32,170 nt of DNA. It comes from RGIG5952 sp045603485. Its GTDB lineage: Bacteria; Verrucomicrobiota; Kiritimatiellia; RFP12; JAAYLN01. The stretch covers positions 1 to 32,170 of the forward strand of contig JAZUMF010000008.1 of assembly GCA_045603485.1 (NCBI GenBank), read 5' to 3'. The notes under the pieces are model-generated. The model was not told the DNA's origin, did no database searches, and was given only the letters and a program-made list of their open reading frames with translations. Shown in pieces: positions 1 through 7,197 of this stretch. Positions within the stretch are counted from its first letter, which is position 1, and each line of letters begins with the position of its first letter. The translations under genes and the position numbers were made by a program.

Positions 1-924
1 CCAGTCCTTGCACAAGCCTATGCCTCTTGCGCCTGTTTTTCGCTTAGGATTAAAGAGGTTACGATGCTTTTCAAACTCTTCGTTGACGAAGTCTTTAGAG
101 CCTATGATGGCTCCATGGGTGAAATGGCGTATTTTGCAGCGAAGTATTACCGATAGCGGTAACTCGCCTTTTTCATCGATTACTTCTTGTACCTTTTCTG
201 GCTCTATTGCATCGGAGCCGCGTACATAGAGTTTTAGACGATATTCTTTCGCCAAATCTGCAAAGGATGTGTCACTCGCGGTTTTGTCATACATCTTTGC
301 TATGCCTTCCATCGCTTTGCTGTCGCCTTTAAGCGCATTGGCAAAGCCTGCCCATTTGTAGTCTTTGGGGTCATCTACTATGCCTGCGCGGACGGGATTT
401 AGGTCTATGTAGGCTGAGATTGAGGAGAGGGTTTCTGAGGTGCCTTCTACTAGGGTGCTGCGGAAGCGACCTTCCCACATTGTGCCTTGCTTGTAGTCGT
501 GTCTTGCGCGATACCAAGCTGAGTAGCGTTGTTTGAGGCATTGCATAAAGGGGGTTATATCTCCCATGCGGCGAATAAATGCGGCCTGTTCTTCTTCGAC
601 AATATCGGGGCGATTTTGCTTCTTTAGCTCATACCAGCGACTTTTGAGGTCAGCTGCGTGGAGTCTTCCATAGAGTGCGGATATGCGTTTTAGTAATAGT
701 GCCTCTGTGGGCTTAGATGGCTCCGGCACATGAACGAGGAGATGAAAGTGGTTGTCCATTACGCAATAGTTGAGTATATCTATTCCGCTGAAATAGGCTA
801 TTGTACGCATCATTTTGACGAACATATCTTTATCTGTATCCCCCAACAAAAACTGACTGAAGATACATCTGCTTACTATATGGTAGTAGCTTTCGCCTAT
901 ATTCTTGACTCTTGGTTTTCTCAT
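1..924 (-). CDS. Y1 (RAYT / IS200-like) transposase, C-terminus outside the window
   Basis: The minus strand is open from an ATG at 924 to the window edge (308 codons, no stop), so the C-terminus is missing from view. The ATG is preceded by an AGGAG ribosome site. The protein shows the Y1/HUH transposase pattern: the metal-binding HFH at about residues 59-61 inside DNHFHLLVHV, a WEGRFRSTLV block near 150-159, and a likely catalytic tyrosine in AYIDLNPVRAG near residue 172. Known Y1 enzymes of this shape (REP-associated tyrosine transposases) nick single-stranded DNA at hairpin-flanked sites and are often single-copy genes linked to scattered REP repeats. Two 52-53-bp direct repeats lie just upstream and may be such elements. 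Whether this copy is active cannot be told. Confidence 0.88.
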   Translation of the reverse strand, partial: MRKPRVKNIGESYYHIVSRCIFSQFLLGDTDKDMFVKMMRTIAYFSGIDILNYCVMDNHFHLLVHVPEPSKPTEALLLKRISALYGRLHAADLKSRWYELKKQNRPDIVEEEQAAFIRRMGDITPFMQCLKQRYSAWYRARHDYKQGTMWEGRFRSTLVEGTSETLSSISAYIDLNPVRAGIVDDPKDYKWAGFANALKGDSKAMEGIAKMYDKTASDTSFADLAKEYRLKLYVRGSDAIEPEKVQEVIDEKGELPLSVILRCKIRHFTHGAIIGSKDFVNEEFEKHRNLFNPKRKTGARGIGLCKDW

Positions 925-958
925 TGTTGTACTCCTTGTTCTCCTTGTTGTCTCGAAT

Positions 959-1073
959 GCCTGTCCCTTATGCAAATATATTACCAAAAAGTGGGGTGTT
1001 TGGCAATATTGTTTATGCAAGGCCTGTCCCTCAGTAAAGATGTTAGCAAAAAGTGAGGTGTGGGGCAATATTG
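959..1073. repeat. Pair of imperfect ~52-bp direct repeats upstream of the transposase (REP-like)
   Basis: Copy A (959-1011) and copy B (1022-1073) both begin GCCTGTCCCT and end GGCAATATTG, with a shared CAAAAAGTGRGGTGT middle and about 80 percent identity by eye. Read on the transposase strand, each copy ends in GGGACAGGC, close to the GGGGACAGTCC motifs at 6731-7157. A Y1 transposase next to repeats with this core suggests REP-like substrate elements. No long internal palindrome is evident, so the REP assignment is inference. The rest of the 925-1214 gap holds only the promoter and leader of the next gene. Confidence 0.7.
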
Positions 1074-1148
1074 GATCAAAATTTTAGGACAATAGTTACA
1101 GGTTGCTGCAGTAACACGATAATACTACCAATATTTTCCTTATGGGAC

Positions 1149-1177
1149 TTGAAAAAATGAGCTTCAATATCTAAAAT
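1149..1177 (+). promoter_or_regulatory. Candidate sigma-70-type promoter for the esterase gene
   Basis: TTGAAA at 1149-1154 and TAAAAT at 1172-1177 are separated by 17 bp. They lie about 37 bp before the ATG, and a clear AAGGAG ribosome site stands at 1204-1209. Prediction from consensus only. Confidence 0.5.
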
Positions 1178-1214
1178 ATACATCATCAAAATCTACTGTT
1201 TTCAAGGAGCAATA

Positions 1215-2534
1215 ATGTCACACACCTATTTTACCAAACGCATCCCCACTCCTCCTAACTATGACGAATCAAAGATTCCGCCTTACACATTGCCAAATCC
1301 ATTGGAATTTCTTGACGGACGCATCGTTAAAAACAAGGCAGATTGGAATGCGCGGCGCAAAGAAATTGTAAAGATTTTCTCAGATAATATGTATGGTCAA
1401 GAACTACCGCCACCCGAGGCTCTAAACATAGAAATGCTCGATGAGGGTGTTATTCTTGGGGGGCTGGGCATTCGCAGACAATACCGAATCAATTTCAAGC
1501 CTGATGGCTCAGGGCCATATCTTGACTGGATAGTTTTTATTCCAAATAAAATTGCCAAGGATAATCCAAATTATGACGGAAACAATCGTATAGTCTGCGA
1601 AAATAAAGATAAGGTTCCCGTAGTCCTCTTCTTAAACTATCGAGGCAATCATACTCTGGTCAACGATGGCGAAGTCCATGTTCCAGAAAACATTTGGGTA
1701 AGAGAGCGTAACGAAAGACCCAATCATCGCCCGCTTGAGACATGGAGAGGAAGTCAGCAAGACACTACCTCTAGCTCCCCCTTCCCCGTTGAGACAATTC
1801 TTGCTAGGGGATACGCCGTTATGAGTTGTTGCTACGGGCAAGTATCTCCAGATGTTGAGGTTCTCCACGGCAATACATTAGATCAAGCATGGACTGGGGT
1901 CTTTGAGCTCTGGGGTAAGCATGATACAACTATACCAAATGCCCCAACCGCTCTTGGCGCATGGGCATGGGCACTATCACGCGGTCTTGATCTTGCAGAA
2001 AAAATCCCAGAGATTGATGCCGCTCAAAGCGTAGCTACTGGCTGCTCAAGGCTCGCCAAAACAGCCCTTCTCGCAGCCTCACGCGACGAGAGGTTTGCCG
2101 TATGCGTCCCCTGCCAAACCGGCGGTGGTGGAGCACCACTCGCAAAACGCCTTTTTGGAGAAACGGTGGCAACGGAAATGGAAGCCTTCCCCCATTGGTA
2201 TTGTCCTGAATATGACAAATATTCCAACAATGAAGCGGAGCTTCCATTTGACCAGCATATGCTGCTGGCGTCGATAGCGCCACGCGCGCTCCTCGTTGAG
2301 GGCTTTAATCAAGGCTGGTTTGACACCTATGGCGAATTCCTCTCATGCCAAGCGGCTTCATCGGCTTGGGAAGTCCTAGGTCTTCCAGGACTTCCAAAGG
2401 GCGACTTCCCTGCAAATTACGACACCGCCTGCATAGGTCCCAAGCTAGGGTATGTAAGGCGCGGCGGTGCCCATGGCCTTTCAGGAATTGACTGGCATTG
2501 GCTGCTCAATTTCGCAGACCAAGCTCTCAAATAG
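1215..2534 (+). CDS. CE15-like (glucuronoyl esterase-type) alpha/beta hydrolase
   Basis: A 439-residue alpha/beta hydrolase resembling the CE15 glucuronoyl methylesterase and acetyl-esterase group. The nucleophile elbow is GCSRLAK with Ser278, followed by a DERF block. The likely catalytic His is His420 in GGAHGLSGIDWHWLL, near the C-terminus as in CE15. Members cut ester links between glucuronate on xylan and lignin alcohols or related esters. No signal peptide is visible at the N-terminus, unlike the secreted CE15 enzymes, so it may act in the cytoplasm on imported esters. The start is set by AAGGAG 5 nt upstream. It converges on a Gfo/Idh gene, and a sugar isomerase and a GH28-like gene lie nearby, which fits plant-glycan use. 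The exact substrate is unknown; a broader carbohydrate esterase is possible. Confidence 0.75.
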   Translation: MSHTYFTKRIPTPPNYDESKIPPYTLPNPLEFLDGRIVKNKADWNARRKEIVKIFSDNMYGQELPPPEALNIEMLDEGVILGGLGIRRQYRINFKPDGSGPYLDWIVFIPNKIAKDNPNYDGNNRIVCENKDKVPVVLFLNYRGNHTLVNDGEVHVPENIWVRERNERPNHRPLETWRGSQQDTTSSSPFPVETILARGYAVMSCCYGQVSPDVEVLHGNTLDQAWTGVFELWGKHDTTIPNAPTALGAWAWALSRGLDLAEKIPEIDAAQSVATGCSRLAKTALLAASRDERFAVCVPCQTGGGGAPLAKRLFGETVATEMEAFPHWYCPEYDKYSNNEAELPFDQHMLLASIAPRALLVEGFNQGWFDTYGEFLSCQAASSAWEVLGLPGLPKGDFPANYDTACIGPKLGYVRRGGAHGLSGIDWHWLLNFADQALK

Positions 2535-2553
2535 TGGCGCATTTCTGCGCCAC
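2534..2553. terminator. Hairpin between convergent esterase and oxidoreductase genes
   Basis: GTGGCGCA and TGCGCCAC form a perfect 8-bp stem with a TTTC loop, beginning at the last base of the esterase stop codon. There is no T-run on the plus strand and only a weak one (TATTTG) on the minus strand, so it is a plausible bidirectional hairpin terminator but not a textbook one. Confidence 0.5.
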
Positions 2554-2557
2554 AACG

Positions 2558-3631
2558 CTACTCAGAATCTGGCACAGGCTTAAAGGCCGGATTCTGAGCC
2601 TTAACCATATTGATAACCTTAACAACCTCAAGCGCCTCCTCCATTGTGACGGCAAATGGTTTGCCCTCTCTAATGGCAAGATACATCTCGTGATAGATGC
2701 TGTTAAGATTATACTTATTTGACGGCTCAACCATGATCGTCTTGCGAACCCAGCGTGGTGCGACCTTGCCTCCAAAGCCACCCTTCAACGGAGGCGTGTC
2801 AGGCGACGACTTTACATCTGGAATCTTAAAGTCGGGATGGAGATACTTAAGCTGAATATCCTGCTCATCTGGGCTTACGAGAGAGCCTCGATCGCCATAA
2901 ACAGCATAGACTGGAGATGCCAAAGCGACACCGCCAGAGATTTCAATATCAATAACTCTGCCGTTTTCGCCACGCATAATCACCTTAAGATGGTCTTCTG
3001 CATCCCCGCGTGCGGCAACAAGTTTGAGATCGCTCCACAAATCCTTGAGTGGCGACTCCAGAAATTGCAATCCCTGGTCAATCAAATGTGGACCCCAGTT
3101 ATTGAGCTGACCTCCGCCACACGAAATTAAGGTCTGCCAATCATCGCGAAATTGCCAATTATGGCGGCAAAGCTTAATTTCGTAGACATTACCCAAAATA
3201 CCGCTATTGATTATTTCACGAACATGGTTAAAGCATGCCTCGTAACGACGGTTCTGCCTGAAAAATATCTTACCAGGATGCTTTTCAGCCGCTTTACGCA
3301 AACGCTCCAAGCCTTCAAGGGTAAGCGCAGTAGGTTTCTCGGCAAAGACATACTTCCCTGCTTCGAGAGCGCGAATGTCATAGGAAACATGATCAGGAGA
3401 GCGCACAGCGACAGCTACGAGTTCCATCTCAGGATCCTTCAAAAACTCATCGCCATCAGTATATGTGCGGACATTAGGAACTGCTTTTTTCAATTCCTCG
3501 CAGCGCGATGGATCGATATCACACCCAGCTACAACTTCAAATTCTTCAGGATAAAGCCTCGTCTCTGGCAAGTGCATACCAATGCCAGCACGACCCAATC
3601 CCCAAATACCGACCTTAATTTTCTTATTCAT
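2558..3631 (-). CDS. Gfo/Idh/MocA-family NAD(P)-dependent oxidoreductase
   Basis: A 357-residue protein with the N-terminal Rossmann motif GIWGLGRAG (residues 8-16), the family signature AEKP at 97-100 whose lysine is catalytic in relatives, and the GGGQLNNWGPHLID block near 172-185 carrying the histidine used in substrate binding. Family members oxidise or epimerise sugars, inositols and their derivatives with NAD(P). The ATG at 3631 is chosen over an upstream in-frame TTG because AAGGAG lies about 7 nt before it. No signal peptide is visible. It is transcribed toward the CE15-like esterase and probably belongs to the same sugar-use locus, though not to the same transcript. The substrate cannot be read from sequence. 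Confidence 0.9.
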   Translation of the reverse strand: MNKKIKVGIWGLGRAGIGMHLPETRLYPEEFEVVAGCDIDPSRCEELKKAVPNVRTYTDGDEFLKDPEMELVAVAVRSPDHVSYDIRALEAGKYVFAEKPTALTLEGLERLRKAAEKHPGKIFFRQNRRYEACFNHVREIINSGILGNVYEIKLCRHNWQFRDDWQTLISCGGGQLNNWGPHLIDQGLQFLESPLKDLWSDLKLVAARGDAEDHLKVIMRGENGRVIDIEISGGVALASPVYAVYGDRGSLVSPDEQDIQLKYLHPDFKIPDVKSSPDTPPLKGGFGGKVAPRWVRKTIMVEPSNKYNLNSIYHEMYLAIREGKPFAVTMEEALEVVKVINMVKAQNPAFKPVPDSE

Positions 3632-3654
3632 AAAAGACTCCTTCTTTAACAATC

Positions 3655-3684
3655 ATTCTACAAAAAAAATCGCATCTTGTCCAA
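3655..3684 (-). promoter_or_regulatory. Candidate promoter for the Gfo/Idh gene
   Basis: On the minus strand TTGGAC (3684-3679) and TAGAAT (3660-3655) are 18 bp apart and about 24 bp before the ATG at 3631. This would leave a short leader holding only the ribosome site. Consensus match only. Confidence 0.4.
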
Positions 3685-3703
3685 ATTTCAAAAATTATTG
3701 AAT

Positions 3704-3732
3704 TTGCATCATTCTTGAAATTATGATATTAT
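3704..3732 (+). promoter_or_regulatory. Candidate promoter for rpsU
   Basis: TTGCAT at 3704-3709 and TATTAT at 3727-3732 are spaced by 17 bp, and the -10 runs on into a consensus TATAAT (3730-3735). It is divergent from the Gfo/Idh promoter and lies about 32 bp upstream of the rpsU ATG. Confidence 0.5.
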
Positions 3733-3764
3733 AATAGAAATATTTTCGGAAGGGGGTGACTCTG

Positions 3765-3956
3765 ATGCTGATTATTCGTCTAAAAAAAGGTGAGACAATT
3801 GACCGCGCTCTTAAGCGCATGAAGAAGATTCTCGATAAGGAGGGTCTTGTCAAGCAGATTCGTGCCAACAGGTATTTCGAGAAGCCCTCTGAGAAGAAGC
3901 GTAAGAAAGCAGCCCGTGCACGCATACGCGCATTCTCACGCCGCGCATCTATGTAA
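3765..3956 (+). CDS. rpsU: 30S ribosomal protein S21
   Basis: A 63-residue, strongly basic protein matching S21: an N-terminal IIRLKKGETIDRALKRMKK helix region, a central KQIRANRYFEKPSEKKRKKAA segment, and an Arg-rich tail. S21 sits at the 30S platform near the anti-Shine-Dalgarno end of 16S rRNA and helps initiation. The ATG at 3765 is preferred over the in-frame GTG at 3756, because GGAAGGGGG ends just before it at ribosome-site spacing and because S21 normally starts close to the first beta-like stretch. It has its own promoter and a strong terminator, so it is monocistronic here, not in the rpsU-dnaG-rpoD arrangement of E. coli. Confidence 0.93.
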   Translation: MLIIRLKKGETIDRALKRMKKILDKEGLVKQIRANRYFEKPSEKKRKKAARARIRAFSRRASM

Positions 3957-3966
3957 GAAAGGCGAT

Positions 3967-4000
3967 AAAAGGCAACGCAATAAAGCGTTGCCTTTTTTAT
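3967..4000 (+). terminator. Rho-independent terminator of rpsU
   Basis: AAAAGGCAACGC (3967-3978) pairs with GCGTTGCCTTTT (3985-3996) around an AATAAA loop, then a T-rich tail. The stem starts 10 nt after the rpsU stop. Confidence 0.9.
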
Positions 4001-4044
4001 TTTCACCTCTTTGTCTATCACTAATCTCAAAGCCTCCAATCACA

Positions 4045-4950
4045 ATGTTTTCTTTAAGCACATGCTGGTTTGGTTCACGCCAATCTTCTGGTGATGCAAT
4101 GGTTGATGAAGCCATTGAAATGGGTTTTCAATCATTGGAATTGGGATATGGATTAAACCCAGAAGCATTGCCAAAAATTATTGAGCGCTCAAAAAAAGGC
4201 GACGTTGCAGTTTCGAGCCTCCATGCCTTCACGCCTGCCATTGAAGGAAATGGAGGACATCCTGAACTATTCTCAATTGCAGCAACAGACGAAACAGCCA
4301 GGCAAACTGCGATTGATAAGCTATTACAAAATCTAAGGTTGGCACAAGAGATAGGCATACCGCTAGTCGTACTTCACGCTGGGCGTATAAACAATGCCGC
4401 CCGTCATTGGTTATGGGTTCACAACCGCATAATGAATGAAAGCGACTCCGGATTTTTCTATCGCAGGCGACTTCGCAAAATGAACGAGGCTCGCGACAGA
4501 GAAGCCCCATCTGCTCTCGATGCACTCTCCCGCTCATTAGACATTCTTCTCCCCGAATTTGAAAAGTCCTCTATTCGGCTTGGAATCGAAAACCTTCCAT
4601 CTTACGACGCAATACCAACGCCAACGGAGATGGATACACTTGCAGCTCGCTTCAGCAACTCCCCCTCATTCGCCTTTTGGTTTGATATGGGCCATGCACA
4701 AGTGATGGAAAATGCCGGCTATGGGAATGCCATATCACTAGCAAAAAAACATCTCAAGCTTATAGCGGGAGTTCATATTCACGATGTTATAGGCCCAGGT
4801 GGCGACCATCAAGCTCCAGGTCTTGGCGGAATTGACTTCAAGTCATTTTTCTTCTTAAGAGGAAGAGCATTAGTCTTCGAAATATCGCCAATAGTGCAAA
4901 GGAACGAACTAATTGCTTCTCGTAGCTTCCTTGAAAGCCTTTGGTCGTAA
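4045..4950 (+). CDS. Sugar phosphate isomerase/epimerase-like TIM-barrel protein (AP endonuclease 2 family)
   Basis: A 301-residue xylose-isomerase-like TIM barrel. Candidate metal ligands follow the family order: His111 in VVLHAGR, Glu182 in LGIENLP, Asp214 and His217 in WFDMGHAQ, His244/His246/Asp247 in GVHIHDVIG, and Glu279 in FEIS. Relatives include IolE/IolI-type and hydroxypyruvate isomerase-type enzymes; the substrate here is unknown. The ATG at 4045 starts directly at the first barrel strand (MFSLSTCWFG). No strong ribosome site is seen before it, so this start is less certain than others. An open frame extends further upstream through rpsU, but that stretch is a shadow. It lies 45 nt past the rpsU terminator, and no promoter is evident. 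Confidence 0.82.
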   Translation: MFSLSTCWFGSRQSSGDAMVDEAIEMGFQSLELGYGLNPEALPKIIERSKKGDVAVSSLHAFTPAIEGNGGHPELFSIAATDETARQTAIDKLLQNLRLAQEIGIPLVVLHAGRINNAARHWLWVHNRIMNESDSGFFYRRRLRKMNEARDREAPSALDALSRSLDILLPEFEKSSIRLGIENLPSYDAIPTPTEMDTLAARFSNSPSFAFWFDMGHAQVMENAGYGNAISLAKKHLKLIAGVHIHDVIGPGGDHQAPGLGGIDFKSFFFLRGRALVFEISPIVQRNELIASRSFLESLWS

Positions 4951-4969
4951 AAATTATTCGAAATTTTAC

Positions 4970-4998
4970 TTGCACCATTCAGAGGCTTATAGTATAAT
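4970..4998 (+). promoter_or_regulatory. Strong candidate promoter for tRNA-Ser(UGA)
   Basis: TTGCAC (4970-4975) and a perfect TATAAT (4993-4998) with 17-bp spacing, about 57 bp before the tRNA 5' end. The other serine tRNA in this window has nearly the same arrangement (TTGCGC, 17 bp, TATTAT). Confidence 0.7.
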
Positions 4999-5055
4999 TA
5001 ATCATGCTTTTTTACAGCTGAGCGCATTATTTTATTTTTTTAGCGCTTTTTCCTC

Positions 5056-5143
5056 GGAGGGATGGCTGAGTGGTTTAAAGCATCGGTCTTGAAAACCGAC
5101 GTATCGCAAGATACCGGGAGTTCGAATCTCTCTCCCTCCGCCA
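5056..5143 (+). tRNA. tRNA-Ser, anticodon UGA
   Basis: Acceptor arms GGAGGGA and TCCCTCC pair perfectly, with discriminator G and an encoded CCA. The anticodon arm TCGGT-CTTGAAA-ACCGA gives anticodon TGA. The long variable arm (CGTATCGCAAGATACCG) is that of a class II tRNA, and the T loop is TTCGAAT. This tRNA reads UCA and, by wobble, other UCN serine codons. Confidence 0.97.
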
Positions 5144-5150
5144 ACTACAA

Positions 5151-5282
5151 AAACTGTTCCACTGTCCAACTGCTAAACTGTCAAACTGTTAAACTGTCCA
5201 ACTGTAAAACTTCACAACTTCCCCAACTTGAACAAAGTTTGCAAGTAGAGTCAGTTTGCCAGTTTGCGAGTTTGACAGTTTC
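5151..5282. repeat. Short-repeat array: AAACTGT units followed by inverted CAGTTTG units
   Basis: From 5151 to about 5212 there are at least six degenerate units of 7-9 bp on the theme AAACTGTC. After about 38 bp, four exact-length 8-bp units (N-C-A/G-AGTTTG) occupy 5251-5282. CAGTTTG is the reverse complement of CAAACTG, so the two halves are arrays in inverted orientation able to form a long imperfect hairpin between tRNA-Ser and the GH28-like gene. Related CAAACTGTC words recur at about 6776-6784. The function is unknown. It resembles short tandemly repeated repetitive sequences of other bacteria. Confidence 0.75.
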
Positions 5283-5306
5283 TGAGTAAAGTAGAGAGAG
5301 GAATAT

Positions 5307-6677
5307 ATGGATTCCATTTTACAACAACCTGATTTCAAAGTCATCGCCAATCAAAAAGAGATTCCCGTTCTGCGCGTTACAGCAACATTTGTCGATGAAC
5401 GGATTCAAGAAGATGGTAGTTGTTATGGTATAGCAGTCATTGATTCTGATGAACCTGTTTCTGTGGAAATCCGTTGTGAGCGGGATTTGTCATCTGCCAA
5501 AATTCTACCCGAAAAAAACGATGCCGTAACGGAAATCAGGTCTGACAAGGTTTTGCTTCAATTGACAAAACATGGTTCGTATGTAATTGAACCGCAGTCA
5601 TACAAGGATACCCCACTAATTCTTTTTTATAATCCTGTGGAAAAAAATGCACCATCGCCAGATACACCTGGAGTTCATTATTACGGGCCTGGGCTTCATT
5701 CTCCAGGCAAGATTGAACTTAATGAAGGAGAAACACTTTACCTTGCCTCTGGCGCAGTTGTAGAGGCGTATCTTTGGGCGCAAGGAGACAATATTACGAT
5801 TTGCGGCCATGGTGTTTTGACACAACGAACTATGCCGCGTTGTACGGTGCGCCACTGTTTGGATTTTTATAAATGCAACCATCTAACATTGCGCGACTTC
5901 ATTACTATGGACCCCTGCGCCTGGAATTTAGTCCTACGCGATTGCTGTGATGTATCAATTGATAATGTGAAAATTTGCGGCGGCAGAATGTTAAATGACG
6001 ATGGTATCGATGTTTGCAATAGCTCGAATGTAACGATTCGGAATTGTTTTGTCCGTGCTCAAGATGACATTATTGCCGTAAAAGGTTTGATGGACAAGAC
6101 CGATCTTACAAAGCAGAATAAAGAAACAAATAAAAATCATTTCGAACATGACAACCGTGGAATTCGGAATGTGCTTGTAGAAAAATGTCTATTCTGGTGT
6201 GATTATGCCAATGTATTCCGAATTGGTTATGAATGTATCGGGGAAACGATGGCAGATATTACTGTACGGGATTGCGACATTGTTCATTTATGTGACAATT
6301 TCAGACCGAAAGAAGCATATTGGGCCAATGCAGTATGGCATATTCAGGCTTCGCACAAAATGCCAATTTGCAATCTACTTTTTGAAGATTTGCGTATTTA
6401 TGTTGACATACCCAATACATTGATTATGAAAATCGTACCGATGGAATGTCCTCCGTGGATTGGCTTGGGAAATATCCATAATTGTACATTCCGTAATATT
6501 TCCTTTACAGGAGCCAGTGATACTTTTCATGGAGATATTCTGATAGCAGGAAAAGATTCAGAACATACGGTTGAAAATATCCATATAGAAGATGTGACAA
6601 TCAACGGCAAGCGTCTTGAACGCGATTCTGAAAATATTTACATTGGAGACTACACAAAGGATATAACAATCTCTTAA
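5307..6677 (+). CDS. GH28-like right-handed beta-helix protein (polygalacturonase / dextranase-type)
   Basis: A 456-residue protein. An N-terminal beta-sandwich-like part (about 1-120) is followed by YYGPGLHSPGKIELNEGETLYLASGAVV (about residues 125-152, shown here only as family landmark), then a beta-helix. Acidic motifs match GH28 and GH49 placement: NDDGID at 230-235 and AQDDIIAVKG at 251-260. The usual GH28 GHG and RIK motifs are not clear; VFRIGYECIG stands in that area. Such enzymes hydrolyse galacturonan or other alpha-glycans. No signal peptide is seen. AGAGAGG stands just upstream of the ATG. The gene looks visibly richer in A+T than the fucI or Tad genes and has repeat DNA on both sides, which suggests transfer. 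Activity is unproven. Confidence 0.72.
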   Translation: MDSILQQPDFKVIANQKEIPVLRVTATFVDERIQEDGSCYGIAVIDSDEPVSVEIRCERDLSSAKILPEKNDAVTEIRSDKVLLQLTKHGSYVIEPQSYKDTPLILFYNPVEKNAPSPDTPGVHYYGPGLHSPGKIELNEGETLYLASGAVVEAYLWAQGDNITICGHGVLTQRTMPRCTVRHCLDFYKCNHLTLRDFITMDPCAWNLVLRDCCDVSIDNVKICGGRMLNDDGIDVCNSSNVTIRNCFVRAQDDIIAVKGLMDKTDLTKQNKETNKNHFEHDNRGIRNVLVEKCLFWCDYANVFRIGYECIGETMADITVRDCDIVHLCDNFRPKEAYWANAVWHIQASHKMPICNLLFEDLRIYVDIPNTLIMKIVPMECPPWIGLGNIHNCTFRNISFTGASDTFHGDILIAGKDSEHTVENIHIEDVTINGKRLERDSENIYIGDYTKDITIS

Positions 6678-6730
6678 TCAACTGAAAAAAACTTCATCGT
6701 CGGCATATAAAAGCAGCTGAATATCACTCA

Positions 6731-7157
6731 TAAGGGGACAGTCCTTCCTATTTCACTTCTGCATTTCAATAACTCGCAAACTGTCTTTACTGTCAATCTT
6801 GCCACCGAATAACCTTTAAGAACCAAGCTGCATTTCCTCTGCGTTCTTTGCGGGAAAATTTTATAAGGGGACAGTCCTTTTCGATTTTAATTCACAATAT
6901 ACTAATAACAAACATTCTAAATTTTTTGACCCACCCAAAGTGAGATTATTGTGCGGAACAAATTTTACCAAGAAGTCTCTGAGGTCTTTGCGGGAGAATT
7001 TTTAACTTATCCGTCATTAAATTGCAAAAGTTATCCTTTTTGTGTACTTCGCAAAAGGCACAAAAAACTTAACCTAAAAACTACAAAAATTCTTCACTAT
7101 TACCTATTTACTATTACCTATTACCTATTTACTAACTTTCCATGGGGACAGTCCTTG
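6731..7157. repeat. Three dispersed GGGGACAGTCCTT motifs
   Basis: Copies stand at 6731-6746 (TAAGGGGACAGTCCTT), 6863-6879 (ATAAGGGGACAGTCCTT) and 7142-7157 (ATGGGGACAGTCCTTG). All are in the same orientation, and flanking sequence is not shared beyond these ~16 bp. The GGGACAG core also closes both repeats next to the Y1 transposase, read on that gene's strand. This kind of short element is what Y1/RAYT transposases are known to spread, so they may be one REP-like family. Confidence 0.65.
7096..7137. repeat. 7-bp tandem repeat, six units
   Basis: Successive heptamers read ACTATTA, CCTATTT, ACTATTA, CCTATTA, CCTATTT, ACTAACT, that is, the theme MCTATTW in exact 7-bp register. A low-complexity heptanucleotide repeat typical of intergenic space; no function is visible. 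Confidence 0.8.
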
Positions 7158-7197
7158 CTGATTCCTGTATATCCGAGGCTTTGAATACTGGCGACAT

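Larger units (their letters stand above)
6678..7197. other. 520-bp gene-free, repeat-rich intergenic region
   Basis: No credible gene: the open frames are short and lack ribosome sites or recognisable motifs. The region holds three GGGGACAGTCC motifs, a 26-bp imperfect direct repeat pair (6837-6862 and 6977-7002, core TCTTTGCGGGARAATTTT), a CAAACTGTC word near 6776, and a 7-bp tandem array (7096-7137). It separates the 3' ends of the GH28-like gene and recD2, which converge on it. No clear terminator was found for either gene. Confidence 0.7.

Noticed and set aside
730..1087. Two plus-strand frames of 108 and 60 residues
   Set aside because: They run antisense over the transposase N-terminus and through the direct repeats, are Cys-rich without motif, and have no ribosome site.
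3152..3649. 165-residue plus-strand frame
   Set aside because: Antisense shadow of the Gfo/Idh gene, which has clear family motifs.
3847..4044. Upstream extension of the TIM-barrel isomerase
   Set aside because: The extension overlaps rpsU and its terminator in another frame and is not isomerase-like; the barrel starts at the ATG at 4045.
5151..5282. Terminator of tRNA-Ser(UGA)
   Set aside because: The arrays could fold, but there is no T-run after them and the stem would be long and imperfect; kept as a repeat, not called a terminator.
6951..7184. 77-residue plus-strand frame in the gap before recD2
   Set aside because: It runs through the 7-bp tandem repeat, starts without a ribosome site, and has no conserved motif.
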